A DNA stretch of 64,000 nucleotides from Bog-756 sp035949055 (GTDB lineage: Bacteria > Actinomycetota > Acidimicrobiia > Acidimicrobiales > RAAP-2): NCBI GenBank assembly GCA_035949055.1, contig DASZIO010000036.1, positions 1 to 64,000 of the forward strand. The letters are read 5' to 3'. Positions 25,146 to 34,043 of this stretch are shown here, piece after piece; within the stretch, counting starts at the first letter, position 1, and the number at the start of each line of letters is the position of its first letter. A program made the position numbers and the translations under genes. Under the pieces are notes generated by a model. The model was not told where the DNA came from. It did no database searches and saw nothing but the letters and a program-made list of their open reading frames with translations.

Positions 25146-26375
25146 TCAGCGGAAGTCGAAGGCGACCTTGATGGCGTTCGACTCGGTCTGGGTGGCGAGC
25201 GCGGTGAACGCCTCCCGCCATTCCGGCAGTCGGTAGGTATGGGTCAGCATTCCAGCGAGGTCGATCCGGCCGTCGCCGACCAGCTGGAGAAAGTGAGCCA
25301 TGGCGTGCTGACGGACCCCCTCCACCTCCTCGGTGCCGAACGCGTTCGACCCCACCCATGAGATCTCCTTGAAGTAGAGCGGGGACCACTCCCAGCGCGC
25401 CGGCGGGTTGACCCCGCTCTTGACCAGGGTGCCCCGCGTGCGGAGCAGCCGTACGGCCACCTCCGAGGACTCGGTCGTCCCCACCGTGTCGTAGACGACG
25501 TCGATCCCACCCGGGTGGGCCATCGGCAATCCGTACGGAGTCGGCTGAAGGACCCCACCCGACCAAGCGGCACCCTGCTCTATGACCGCGTCGGCCGGCT
25601 CCCAGTGGATGACCTCGGCGCCGAGGGACCGGGCCAGCTCCGCCTGGGCCGGATGCCGGGCCACCACCAACACATCGACTTCCGGGTACAGCGCCCGGAG
25701 GGCGGCCGTCGCCGTGATGCCGAGCGCTCCGGCCCCGTACACCAGGGCCCGACCACCAGACGGTGGAGGGTGGCGGGTGACCGAGTGCAGGGAGACAGAG
25801 AAGGGATCGGCCAGCACGGCGACCTCGTCGGGGATCCCGTCCGGGACCGGGAAGAACATCGAGTCGTGGGCGGGGAGATAGTCGGCGAAGCCGCCGGGCG
25901 CGTCCTTGCACGTCCCGATGTGGATCCCGGCGGACAGCGGTCCTTCGGTGAAGTGCCAGCACATGCTCAGATCGCCCGATTGACAGGACGGGCAGGGCGG
26001 ATCGATGCCCCTCGGGAGACACGAGAGCCACGGATTGAGGATCACCCGCTGGCCGACCTCCAGGCCCTCGGCGGCGGGACCCAGCTCGGTCACCTCGGCG
26101 ACGACCTCGTGGCCCATCACCATGGGAAAGGAGAACAGGGTGGCGAGGGCGCTGTCCTGGTACTCGTCGGTGAAGTCCCCGAAGATCTGCTTGGCCTCGG
26201 AGCCGCAGATGCCGGTGAGCCTGGTCTTGGCCACCACCCAGTCGCGGCGGACGGGCCGCGGCTCGTCCTGGTCGACCAGCCGCATGGGCACCTTGGCCAG
26301 CCCTTCGAGCAGCGGGTTGGACGCGTCTGGCGGGTCCCACGCCTCGGGCCGGACCCCCCACAGCAACGCCTGCAT
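25146..26375 (-). CDS. Zinc-binding alcohol dehydrogenase
   Basis: A 409-residue MDR enzyme, longer than usual through an N-terminal extension (MQALLWGVRPEAWDPPDASNPLLEG). It carries LTGICGSEAKQIFGDF with the catalytic zinc Cys, MVMGHEVVAEV, a modified structural zinc loop NPWLSCLPRGIDPPCPSCQSGDLSMC with four cysteines, and the nucleotide-binding ALVYGAGALGITATAALRAL. PGGIDVVYDTVG and KSGVNPPARWEWSPLYFKEISWVGSNAFG follow. The substrate is unknown. The ATG at 26375 has GGGGGAGGCCAT-type purines upstream. It is divergent from a carotenoid oxygenase, and a shared apocarotenoid or terpenoid pathway is conceivable. Confidence 0.85.
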   Translation of the reverse strand: MQALLWGVRPEAWDPPDASNPLLEGLAKVPMRLVDQDEPRPVRRDWVVAKTRLTGICGSEAKQIFGDFTDEYQDSALATLFSFPMVMGHEVVAEVTELGPAAEGLEVGQRVILNPWLSCLPRGIDPPCPSCQSGDLSMCWHFTEGPLSAGIHIGTCKDAPGGFADYLPAHDSMFFPVPDGIPDEVAVLADPFSVSLHSVTRHPPPSGGRALVYGAGALGITATAALRALYPEVDVLVVARHPAQAELARSLGAEVIHWEPADAVIEQGAAWSGGVLQPTPYGLPMAHPGGIDVVYDTVGTTESSEVAVRLLRTRGTLVKSGVNPPARWEWSPLYFKEISWVGSNAFGTEEVEGVRQHAMAHFLQLVGDGRIDLAGMLTHTYRLPEWREAFTALATQTESNAIKVAFDFR

Positions 26376-26568
26376 ATGGCCTCCCCCTGACTGGCGGTCT
26401 CTCAGGCCACGGTAGCCGCCGCCGCATGAGGTCGGCCCTTCGCCCTACTCAGCGCGGATAGGCCGGTCCCGACTGCCGAGAGCTCGAGACTGCGCGATGC
26501 TCGACGGGTAGGAATGTCTGACGCGTCCCGGGCGGGATGCGCAGCGCCTCCGATCACGAGGAGAACCG

Positions 26569-27906
26569 ATGACCACAGTCGAGAACCGCTACCTGCAACG
26601 GAACTACGCACCGGTCTCCGACGAGCTCACCGGCGAGGACCTGCCGGTCACGGGGTCGCTGCCCGAGGCCCTCTGCGGACGATACCTCCGCAACGGCCCG
26701 AACCCGGTCGAGCCGCCGGACCCGTCCACCTACCACTGGTTCAGCGGGAGTGGCATGGTGCATGGGATCCGCCTCCGCGATGGACGCGCCGAGTGGTACC
26801 GCAACCGGTTCGTGCGATCGGCCGATGTCGCCGCCGCCCTCGGCGAGCCCGCCCATCCGGGTCCGGTCCACGCCGACATGGACTTCAGTGCCAACACCAA
26901 CGTGATCGGGCATGCGGGCCGCACGTTCGCCATCGTCGAGGCCGGGGCCCGGCCCTACGAGCTGACCTACGAGCTCGACACCGTCGGGCCCTCCGACTTC
27001 GGCGGGACGCTGCCCGGCGGCTACACCGCCCACCCGAAGCGCGATCCGGACAGCGGGGAGCTCCACGCCATCTCGTACTACTGGGGCTGGGGGAACAAGG
27101 TGCAGTACTCGGTCACCGACGTCGGCGGCCGGGTCCGCAAGGTGGTCGATATCGACGTGGGCGGTCCGGTGAGCATCCACGACATGTCCCTCACCGAGCG
27201 GTTCGCGGTCATCTACGACCTTCCCGTCCTGTTCGACGCCGAAGCAGCCATGTCGGGGGCGCTGTTCCCCTACCGCTGGGATCCCGGGTACCGGCCACGC
27301 CTCGGGCTGCTGCCCCGTGATGGCGGATCCGACGACGTCACCTGGTTCGACGTGGAGTCGTGCTACGTCTTCCACGCCATGAACGCCTATGACGACGGGG
27401 GCCATGTCGTCCTCGACGTGGTGCGCCACTCGAAGATGTTCGACACCCACCGCCTCGGTCCGGACGAGGGCCCGCCCACGTTGAATCGGTGGACGGTGGA
27501 CCTCGAGGCGGGGAAGGTCGTCGAGGAACGGCTCGACGACCTGGGCCAGGAGTTCCCGCGGGTCGATGAGCGCCTCGTCGGGCACCGGCACCGCTATGGC
27601 TATGCCGGTGCGTTCCTCGAGGGCCGGGACGGCTTGGTGAAGCACGACCTCGACAAACGGGCACGCGAGTTCCGGCCCATGGACTCCGGAGACGGTGCCT
27701 CCGAGGCGGTCTTCGTGCCGACCGAGCCCGGCGCCGACGAGGACGACGGTTGGGTGCTCTCGCTCACCTACGACGCCACCGGCGATACCAGCCAGTTGCT
27801 GGTGCTCAACGCCCGGGACTTCACCGGTGAGCCACAGGCCGTCGTGCACCTGCCCCAGCGGGTGCCGTTCGGCTTCCACGGGAACTGGGTGCCCGACCCG
27901 CTCTGA
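26569..27906 (+). CDS. Carotenoid oxygenase family protein (RPE65/CCD type)
   Basis: A non-heme iron dioxygenase of 445 residues that cleaves a C=C bond in carotenoids, apocarotenoids or stilbenoids. N-terminal LPEALCGRYLRNGPNPVEPP and YHWFSGSGMVHGIRL are diagnostic. Iron-binding histidines are expected in TAHPKRDP, SIHDMSLTERFAVIYDLP, VFHAMNAYDDGGHVVLD and the C-terminal FGFHGNW, all present in the right order as a seven-bladed propeller. The ATG at 26569 follows GAGGAGAACCG. The substrate cannot be told from sequence. It is divergent from a zinc alcohol dehydrogenase and upstream of a solute-binding lipoprotein. Confidence 0.92.
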   Translation: MTTVENRYLQRNYAPVSDELTGEDLPVTGSLPEALCGRYLRNGPNPVEPPDPSTYHWFSGSGMVHGIRLRDGRAEWYRNRFVRSADVAAALGEPAHPGPVHADMDFSANTNVIGHAGRTFAIVEAGARPYELTYELDTVGPSDFGGTLPGGYTAHPKRDPDSGELHAISYYWGWGNKVQYSVTDVGGRVRKVVDIDVGGPVSIHDMSLTERFAVIYDLPVLFDAEAAMSGALFPYRWDPGYRPRLGLLPRDGGSDDVTWFDVESCYVFHAMNAYDDGGHVVLDVVRHSKMFDTHRLGPDEGPPTLNRWTVDLEAGKVVEERLDDLGQEFPRVDERLVGHRHRYGYAGAFLEGRDGLVKHDLDKRAREFRPMDSGDGASEAVFVPTEPGADEDDGWVLSLTYDATGDTSQLLVLNARDFTGEPQAVVHLPQRVPFGFHGNWVPDPL

Positions 27907-28079
27907 TCCCCATCTGTGATCGGTCCGGCGCCCGTGCCTGCGTCATCCGCTTGCGCTCCCCCAGGCACCACCGCCCTCGTGGATGGGTGGACCGGTTGTC
28001 GGTCGTCCCCCCGTTCACTAGATTCGGCTCCTCGGCCAAGCGCCGGCCAAGTAGTACCTGCCGACAGGGAGCGACGCAA

Positions 28080-29573
28080 GTGACTGCGATTGGTAGGGGG
28101 ATGGGATCGCAGGGTCTCCGCGTCCGGACCGGGCGCTCGGTCCGGACCAGGGCCCTGACCGCGGCGGGGATCATCCTCGTCGCCGCGGCGGGCTGCAGCA
28201 ACGCCAACTCGTCGAGCACGTCGACGACGGCATCGTCGGGTGGCTCCGGAGGCTCGGCGTCCTCGGTGAGCACGGCCAGCACCTCCAGCCGGGGGGTGAC
28301 GAAGGACTCCATCACCGTGGCCTTCCCGGTGGTGGCGCTCAATTCCCTGGCCGGGAAAGTGGGGTTCGCCCAGGATCCCGAGTTCGCCGAGCAGAACCAG
28401 GCCATCAACTTCTACGTCAAGCTGATCAACGACGCCGGGGGCATCAACGGTCGGAAGATCAACCCCGTCATCACCACCTTCGACCCCACCAACGAATCCA
28501 GCATGCGGGCCCTGTGCAAGACGTGGACCGAAGGGTCACCGGCCGCGTTCGCCGTTCTGGACGGGATCGGGGACTGGACCGGTGACAACCAGCTGTGCAT
28601 CACCCAGGAGGGCCAGACTCCGTTCATCGGGCAATGGACCACCGTGACCAACTGGACCAACCAGGGGTCGCCCTACCTGTGGTGGACCGGCCCCGACCAG
28701 GCGGTGATCCTGCAGGCCGTCGTCAACTGGGGCCTGAGCTCCGGTCTGCTCAACACCACCACCAAGGTCGGGATCCTGGCCGGCGACCGGGCCTCCGACC
28801 AGGCGGCTTTGCACGACTACCTACTGCCCGACCTGAGCAACGCCGGTATTTCGTCGGTGGTCAAGACCATCGCGTCGGACCCCAACAACACCGCCACCAC
28901 CAACGCCCAGGCTCCACTGGCGGTCCAGCAGCTGCGTACCGCCGGCGTCAGCTCCGTCATCCCCCTCATCCCGTTCAACGTCTTCTATCCGGTGCTGCAG
29001 GCCGAGACGGCCCAGAAGTACTTCCCCCACCTCCTGCTCAGCGACTACGAGAACAGCATCACCGGCGCGCTCGGTCTCATCCCGGCCCCCTACGAGCAGG
29101 CGCTGGACGGACAGGAGGGGCTGACCACCCTGACTCTCGGCGGCGTCGACTACGACCTCCCCGAGAGCCAGGGCGGCTATGACACCGGGGTGCGCAACTG
29201 CTGGACCCCATGGCACCAGGCCTTTCCGCAGGTGCCGGCGGGCAAGATCACCGATTTCATCGAGGAACAGGGCCCGGTGGTCGGTTGGTGCCAGGCCATC
29301 CAGCTGTTCGCCACGGCAGCCAAAGCGGCCGGTCCCGACCTCAACCGCCGCTCGTTCGTCACCGCCATGTCGAAGATCACCAACTTCCCGGGCACCTACT
29401 CCCCGATCCTCAGCTACGGCCCGAACAAGCGCTACGGACCGACCCAGTACCAAGTGGTGAAGCTGCACAACAACGTCCCGCCCTCGAGCCAGTGCAAGCT
29501 GACCTCCCAGGGGAAGCCCCAGGGCACCTGCTGGGTGACCGTCCAACCCTTCCAACCCCTGCCCACCGGGTGA
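28080..29573 (+). CDS. Branched-chain amino acid/amide-type ABC substrate-binding lipoprotein
   Basis: A 497-residue periplasmic-binding-fold type I lipoprotein. The N-terminus has LTAAGIILVAAAGCSN, a lipobox-like sequence ending in Cys, followed by a Ser/Thr/Gly-rich linker. The two-lobe domain begins ITVAFPVVALNSLAG and includes NQAINFYVKLINDAGGINGRKINPVITTFDP, typical of LivK-type proteins. RNCWTPWHQAF and SNA-like C-terminal features follow. GTG 28080 has GGGAGCGACG at good distance; an ATG at 28101 is possible. No permease or ATPase gene lies nearby, so the partner transporter, if any, is elsewhere. Confidence 0.85.
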   Translation: MTAIGRGMGSQGLRVRTGRSVRTRALTAAGIILVAAAGCSNANSSSTSTTASSGGSGGSASSVSTASTSSRGVTKDSITVAFPVVALNSLAGKVGFAQDPEFAEQNQAINFYVKLINDAGGINGRKINPVITTFDPTNESSMRALCKTWTEGSPAAFAVLDGIGDWTGDNQLCITQEGQTPFIGQWTTVTNWTNQGSPYLWWTGPDQAVILQAVVNWGLSSGLLNTTTKVGILAGDRASDQAALHDYLLPDLSNAGISSVVKTIASDPNNTATTNAQAPLAVQQLRTAGVSSVIPLIPFNVFYPVLQAETAQKYFPHLLLSDYENSITGALGLIPAPYEQALDGQEGLTTLTLGGVDYDLPESQGGYDTGVRNCWTPWHQAFPQVPAGKITDFIEEQGPVVGWCQAIQLFATAAKAAGPDLNRRSFVTAMSKITNFPGTYSPILSYGPNKRYGPTQYQVVKLHNNVPPSSQCKLTSQGKPQGTCWVTVQPFQPLPTG

Positions 29574-29732
29574 TCCCTCGGCCCGCGGGATGAAGCGCCC
29601 GCCCCCGGGCCGCTCGGTCGTGCCGACGCGGTAGGTTCCGAGCACAGAAGCTCGACCGGAGCAGGCCGGGGGGCCGTCCCTTGGGGCGCCGACCCGTCCG
29701 GTGCCCTGAAGAACGCCCCGGTGGGAGGAGGC

Positions 29733-31376
29733 ATGGTCACCCGCTTCGACACCCACGTCGTCTTCAACCAACCTCCTCCACTCGAGGACTATGACGTGTT
29801 CGCCGCCGACGCCGCCCTCGGCGAGGCCGTCGACCGCGAGGGTGCGGGCTGGGCCCGACCGGAGCTCCAGAGCCTCGGCGCGCTGGCCGGCTCGGCGGCC
29901 TCGCGGGAGCTCGGCCGGTTGGCCAACCAGCACCGGCCGGTGCTCCGCACCCACGATCGCTACGGGCACCGGGTGGACGTGGTCGACTACCACCCCGCCT
30001 ACCACCAGTTGATGACCACATCCCTCCGGCACGGTCTGCACGCCGGGCCCTGGGCCGACCCCCGTCCCGGGGCCCATGTCGCCCGGGCGGCCAAGGTCAT
30101 CGTCTGGTACCAGGTCGACGCCGGCCACATCTGCCCGGTGTCGATGACCTACGCCGTGGTGCCGGCCCTCCGTCACCAGCCGGACGTGGCCGCGCGGTGG
30201 GAGCCGATGATCGGGTCGACCACCTACGACCCGGCCGACGTGCCCGCATCACAGAAGTCCGGCGTCACCTGCGGCATGGCCCTCACCGAGAAGCAGGGCG
30301 GGTCCGACGTCCGGGCCAACACCACCCGGGCCGAGCCCGAGGGCGACCACGCCGGCCGCCGTTACCGACTCACCGGGCACAAATGGTTCTGCTCCGCGCC
30401 GATGTCTGATGCCTTTTTGATGCTGGCCCAGGCGGAGCGCGGCATCAGTTGCTTCCTGGTGCCCCGGTGGCTCAGCGACGGCAGCCGCAACCCCATCCGC
30501 ATCCAGCGGCTGAAGGACAAGCTCGGTGATCGGTCGAACGCCTCGAGCGAGATCGAATTGCAGGGCGTCACCGGCGAGCTGGTGGGCGACGAGGGCCGGG
30601 GGGTCCGCACCATCATCGAGATGGTCAACCACACTCGACTCGACTGCATCCTCGGTTCGGCATCCATCATGCGCCAGGGGGTGGCCGAGGCCACCTGGCA
30701 CGCCGCGCACCGATCGACGTTCGGCAAGGTCCTCGCCGAGCAACCGCTCATGGAGAACGTGCTCGCCGACCTGGCCGTCGAATCAGAGGCAGCCACGGCC
30801 TCCGCCCTCCGCCTGGCCCGCGCCTACGACGGCGACGGCGATGAGCACGAGATGCTGCTGCAGCGCTTGCTCACACCGGTGGTCAAGTACTGGACCTGCA
30901 AGCGGGCTCCTCAGCACGCCGCCGAGGCGCTCGAGTGCCTCGGGGGCAACGGGTACGTGGAGGACTCGGACCTGCCGCGACTGTTCCGTCAGAGCCCGGT
31001 GAACGGGGTGTGGGAAGGCTCGGGCAATGTCATCTGCCTCGATGTGCTCCGGGCGCTGTCCCGCGAACCAGATGTGATGGAGGCCTACTGGGCCGAGGTC
31101 GCCCGGGCCGACACCGGAGACGCCCGTTTGGCCCAGGCGGTCGACGATCTCCATGTCGATCTGTCGGATACCGAGACCTTCGAGACCCGGGCACGAGCGA
31201 TGGTCGAGCGGATGGCGCTGGTCTTCCAGGCGTCGCTGTTGGTGCGGTTCGCCCCCCACCCCGTGGCCGATGCCTTCTGCGCCTCTCGGTTGGGTGGGCT
31301 TGGGGGAGGAGTGTTCGGCACGCTCCCGGCCGGCCTCGACACGACGAGCATCCTGGCCCGCCACACACCGGTGTGA
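29733..31376 (+). CDS. aidB: AidB-like acyl-CoA dehydrogenase
   Basis: The 547-residue flavoprotein matches E. coli AidB along its length: THVVFNQPPPLEDYDVF, DAALGEAVDREGAGWA, ELGRLANQHRPVLRTHDRYGHRVD, MALTEKQGGSDVRANTTRAE, LKDKLGDRSNASSEIEL, NHTRLDCILGSASIMR, AAEALECLGGNGYVEDSDLPRLFRQSPVNGVWEGSGNVICLDVLRAL. AidB is FAD-containing, induced by alkylation stress in E. coli, and binds DNA; its chemistry is still debated. ATG 29733 sits behind GGGAGGAGGC; GTG 29721 is less likely. The gene is followed by a strong terminator hairpin and is convergent with a TetR gene. Confidence 0.92.
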   Translation: MVTRFDTHVVFNQPPPLEDYDVFAADAALGEAVDREGAGWARPELQSLGALAGSAASRELGRLANQHRPVLRTHDRYGHRVDVVDYHPAYHQLMTTSLRHGLHAGPWADPRPGAHVARAAKVIVWYQVDAGHICPVSMTYAVVPALRHQPDVAARWEPMIGSTTYDPADVPASQKSGVTCGMALTEKQGGSDVRANTTRAEPEGDHAGRRYRLTGHKWFCSAPMSDAFLMLAQAERGISCFLVPRWLSDGSRNPIRIQRLKDKLGDRSNASSEIELQGVTGELVGDEGRGVRTIIEMVNHTRLDCILGSASIMRQGVAEATWHAAHRSTFGKVLAEQPLMENVLADLAVESEAATASALRLARAYDGDGDEHEMLLQRLLTPVVKYWTCKRAPQHAAEALECLGGNGYVEDSDLPRLFRQSPVNGVWEGSGNVICLDVLRALSREPDVMEAYWAEVARADTGDARLAQAVDDLHVDLSDTETFETRARAMVERMALVFQASLLVRFAPHPVADAFCASRLGGLGGGVFGTLPAGLDTTSILARHTPV

Positions 31377-31378
31377 CG

Positions 31379-31403
31379 GGCCCGGGCCGTTGGGGCCCGA
31401 GCC
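31379..31403. terminator. Hairpin terminator after aidB
   Basis: GGCCCGGGCC and GGCCCGAGCC-type arms pair over 9 of 10 positions around a 5-base loop (GTTGG), beginning two bases after the aidB stop. It lies between convergent genes and could work in both directions. Confidence 0.5.
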
Positions 31404-31413
31404 GGGCTGTTCC

Positions 31414-31470
31414 AGTTCCGAGTGACGTCTCCGGTTCGGAGTGTCGTATCTAGTTCGGAGTGGCGTCCGA
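31414..31470. repeat. Three 19-bp direct repeats at the aidB/TetR junction
   Basis: Starts at 31414, 31433 and 31452 are exactly 19 bases apart, with units of the form RGTTCSGAGTGNCGTNTCN (about 13 of 19 positions constant). The third copy overlaps the last codons and stop of the TetR-type gene. Repeats of this size may bind a protein or reflect slippage; function is unknown. Confidence 0.6.
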
Positions 31471-32193
31471 CCCGGTGGGGGTTTGCCTCTGGCCGGCGCC
31501 GCCGGCCCCGCCAACGGTCCCGGACAGGCCGACCCAGACCATGTCGACGGCGCGCTCGGCCCACCCGGGGGTCGACGCCACGCCGGCCATCCGGCGGGCG
31601 AACACCGACCCGGCCAACATCTGCAGGGCCAGGTCGATATCGGCATCGGGGCGCAGCTGGCCGAGCTGACGGGCCTGAGCCAACAAGTCGAGGGCGTGGC
31701 CCATGCGCGGCTCGACCACCCGCTGGCGGTGCAGGTCCAGGGAGCTCCGTTCCTCCCGGGCCCCGATAAGAGTGCCCACGACCTCGAGGCAGCTCTCGGC
31801 AAAGTGCCCGTCGAACTCGTTGAGGTAGGCGATGAGGTCGGCGCGAGGATCAGGGCTCGGGCCGGTGCTGAGATGGGTCGTGCTGTTGGTGGCGATGGCG
31901 GCGGTGACCAGATCGGCCTTGTCCCGGTAACGCCGGTAGACGGTCGCCCGGGCCACGCCCGCTTCGGTGGCCACACTCTCCATCGAGATCTTGGCGTAGC
32001 CGACGTCGGCCAGCTGACGGAGGGCGGCATCGGTGATGGCCGAGGTGGCGCGCTCGTCCCGCGGGCGTCCCGGAGATCGGCCGGTCTGTCGCGGCGGCGG
32101 GGAGCCAACTTGCCCCGGCCGGCGCCCAGCCTGGCGATCGACCGACGGGGTCGACCGGTCGTCGGGGACGGCGGCCAGGGGGATGGTCGTCAC
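31450..32193 (-). CDS. TetR family transcriptional regulator
   Basis: A 247-residue repressor-type protein. A disordered, Pro/Arg-rich N-terminus of about 50 residues precedes the helix-turn-helix domain AITDAALRQLADVGYAKISMESVATEAGVARATVYRRYRDKADLVTAAI (residues about 56-105), which is diagnostic. The C-terminal ligand-binding domain contains ADIDLALQMLAGSVFARRMAGV. The GTG start at 32193 overlaps the stop of the upstream MFS gene (GTGA), so it is translationally coupled to the efflux pump it probably controls. A 14-bp perfect palindrome upstream of the pump is the likely operator. Confidence 0.88.
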   Translation of the reverse strand: MTTIPLAAVPDDRSTPSVDRQAGRRPGQVGSPPPRQTGRSPGRPRDERATSAITDAALRQLADVGYAKISMESVATEAGVARATVYRRYRDKADLVTAAIATNSTTHLSTGPSPDPRADLIAYLNEFDGHFAESCLEVVGTLIGAREERSSLDLHRQRVVEPRMGHALDLLAQARQLGQLRPDADIDLALQMLAGSVFARRMAGVASTPGWAERAVDMVWVGLSGTVGGAGGAGQRQTPTGSDATPN

Positions 32194-33776
32194 AGCGGGG
32201 CCGCCACCGGAGACTCCTGCACCTCGGCCGCGGCGGGCGGCGGCGCCAGGCTCGGGACGAAGTCGCGCTGGCGGACGAGGGCGAAGGCGCCGACCGAGCC
32301 GATGAAGGCGATGACCGCACCGATGATCAACACGTGGTCGAGGGTGGCCGAGAAACCAACGCGGTAGGCCTGGAGCAACGCGTCGCGCGCCGTGGGCGAC
32401 GAGATCGCCCCGAGCGCCTGGTGGACGCCGCCCCCGGCCAGTGCGCCTCGCAGGGCGCTCCCCCCACGGGACGCCACCGCCTGCCCGGCCGGAGTGCTGG
32501 CGAGGGCAGACAGGGTCCGGCTCTGGATCTGGCTCTGGAAGACCGTACCCAGACCGGCGATGCCCGTGGCGATGCCGACCTGGCGGAACGTGTTGTTGGC
32601 CCCGGACGCCATCCCGCTGCGCTCGGGGGGCACGACCGAGATGGCCGACGAGGCCAGCACCGGATTGGTCGTCCCGATTCCGATACCCGTGACGATGAAC
32701 CCGGGCAACAGGACGGTCCAACCGGACGAGGCCTTGGTCAGGGCCATGAGCAGCAAGCCGGCCGTCACGAGAAGCATCCCGAAACCGAGGAGGTAGCGGG
32801 AATGGATCCGGACCGTGAGCTTGCCGGCGACGGGAGCCACGATGAAGGCCAGCACGGTGATGGGCAGGAATCGCAGACCGGCGGCAAAGGGGCCGTAGCC
32901 GAGGTCGTCCTGGACGTAGAGGGTCAAGTACAAGAAAAGCGAGAAGATGGAGGCGGCGATGGTGAACGCCACCAGCGAGACCCCCACCATGGCCGGACGC
33001 CGGAAGAGGGCGAGGTCGAGCATGGGGTCGGCCTGGCGCCACTCAGCCACCAAGAAGACCGTCAGCAGGACACCCGCCCCGGCCAGCAGTCCGCTGATCA
33101 GGGTGCTGCCCCAACCGTCGTCGTTGCCCCGCACCAGCGCGAACACCAGCATGAAGAGGGCGCCGGAGAAGGACACAAACCCGATCCAGTCGACCCGGCG
33201 ACGGTGGGTATCCCGCGACTCCTGCACGCGGGCCAGCGTGACGAGAACGGCCAGCACACCGATGGGCACGTTGACGAAGAAGATCCACCTCCAGCCGATG
33301 CTGCTGGTGATGGCTCCGCCCACCAGCGGCCCGACCGCCACGGCGCCGCCCACCACCGCGCCGTAGATCCCGAAGGCGGTGCCCCGCTCGCGACCCGAGA
33401 ACGCCTGGGCGATGAGGGCCAACGAGGTGGCGAACATGATGGCGCCACCCACGCCCTGGACCGCCCGGGCGAGGTTGAGCATGAGCGAGCTGGTGGCCAG
33501 CCCGCATACCAGCGACGAAGCGGAGAAAACGGCGAGCCCGATGGCGAACACCCCACGGCGGCCGACCATGTCGCCCACGACCCCGGCGGTGAGGAGGAAC
33601 GCCGCCAGCGTCAGCGAATAGGCGTCCACCACCCATTGCAGATCACTGAAGGACGAGTGCAGCGACCGCTGGATGTCGGGCAGGGCCACGTTCACCACGG
33701 TGATGTCGAGCAGCAGCATGAAGGTGGCGGTGCAGACCGCGATGAGCGTCCACCATTTGCGTTCGAGTGCGGGCAT
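32190..33776 (-). CDS. MFS drug/solute efflux permease (DHA2, 14-helix type)
   Basis: The 528-residue membrane protein belongs to the EmrB/QacA group. WWTLIAVCTATFMLLLDITVVNVALPDIQ is helix 1 with motif D1, followed by DLQWVVDAYSLTLAAFLLTAGVVGDMVGRRGVFAIGL (motif A). GPLVGGAITSSIGWRWIFFVNVPIGVLAVLVT (motif C) is characteristic of drug/H+ antiporters. About 14 helices are evident. The ATG at 33776 has GGAAGGACGCC before it; the longer open frame is an upstream extension. It is first in a two-gene minus-strand operon with the overlapping TetR gene. Its substrate is unknown. Confidence 0.92.
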   Translation of the reverse strand: MPALERKWWTLIAVCTATFMLLLDITVVNVALPDIQRSLHSSFSDLQWVVDAYSLTLAAFLLTAGVVGDMVGRRGVFAIGLAVFSASSLVCGLATSSLMLNLARAVQGVGGAIMFATSLALIAQAFSGRERGTAFGIYGAVVGGAVAVGPLVGGAITSSIGWRWIFFVNVPIGVLAVLVTLARVQESRDTHRRRVDWIGFVSFSGALFMLVFALVRGNDDGWGSTLISGLLAGAGVLLTVFLVAEWRQADPMLDLALFRRPAMVGVSLVAFTIAASIFSLFLYLTLYVQDDLGYGPFAAGLRFLPITVLAFIVAPVAGKLTVRIHSRYLLGFGMLLVTAGLLLMALTKASSGWTVLLPGFIVTGIGIGTTNPVLASSAISVVPPERSGMASGANNTFRQVGIATGIAGLGTVFQSQIQSRTLSALASTPAGQAVASRGGSALRGALAGGGVHQALGAISSPTARDALLQAYRVGFSATLDHVLIIGAVIAFIGSVGAFALVRQRDFVPSLAPPPAAAEVQESPVAAPL

Positions 33777-33935
33777 GGCTGGCGTCCTTCCCTCGAGTCG
33801 GGTCTGCTGGGGGACGGACCGAGACCGTCCCTTCGAGCTGGGACCGTCGGGACTCCGGGCTCGGCCGGCGACTGGGCCCGGCGATCCCTGTGACGCGGTG
33901 GTCTGTCCTTCTGTGTCTTTGTCGCGGGTTCTGGG

Positions 33936-33967
33936 CCGTGTTGGATCCTCAATAGGATCCAACACGG
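33936..33967. promoter_or_regulatory. Perfect 14-bp-arm palindrome between MFS and DUF3089 genes
   Basis: CCGTGTTGGATCCT and AGGATCCAACACGG are exact complements separated by CAAT. The site lies 160 bases before the MFS start and 76 bases before the DUF3089 start, in an intergenic island of lower GC, with ATACGATACGAT-type AT-rich sequence beside it. Such a long perfect dyad between divergent genes fits an operator for the TetR protein encoded in the efflux operon. A terminator is unlikely because no transcript is expected to end here. Confidence 0.6.
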
Positions 33968-34043
33968 ATCGTATCGTATATGGCCCGAGGCATGGCGAGC
34001 CGGTGACCCCGTTCACCGCTCGCCTCCAGGGGTACCGTTGCTC

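Noticed and set aside
32334..33893. 519-codon plus-strand frame across the MFS gene
   Set aside because: Antisense shadow with low-complexity composition; the MFS reading has clear transporter motifs.
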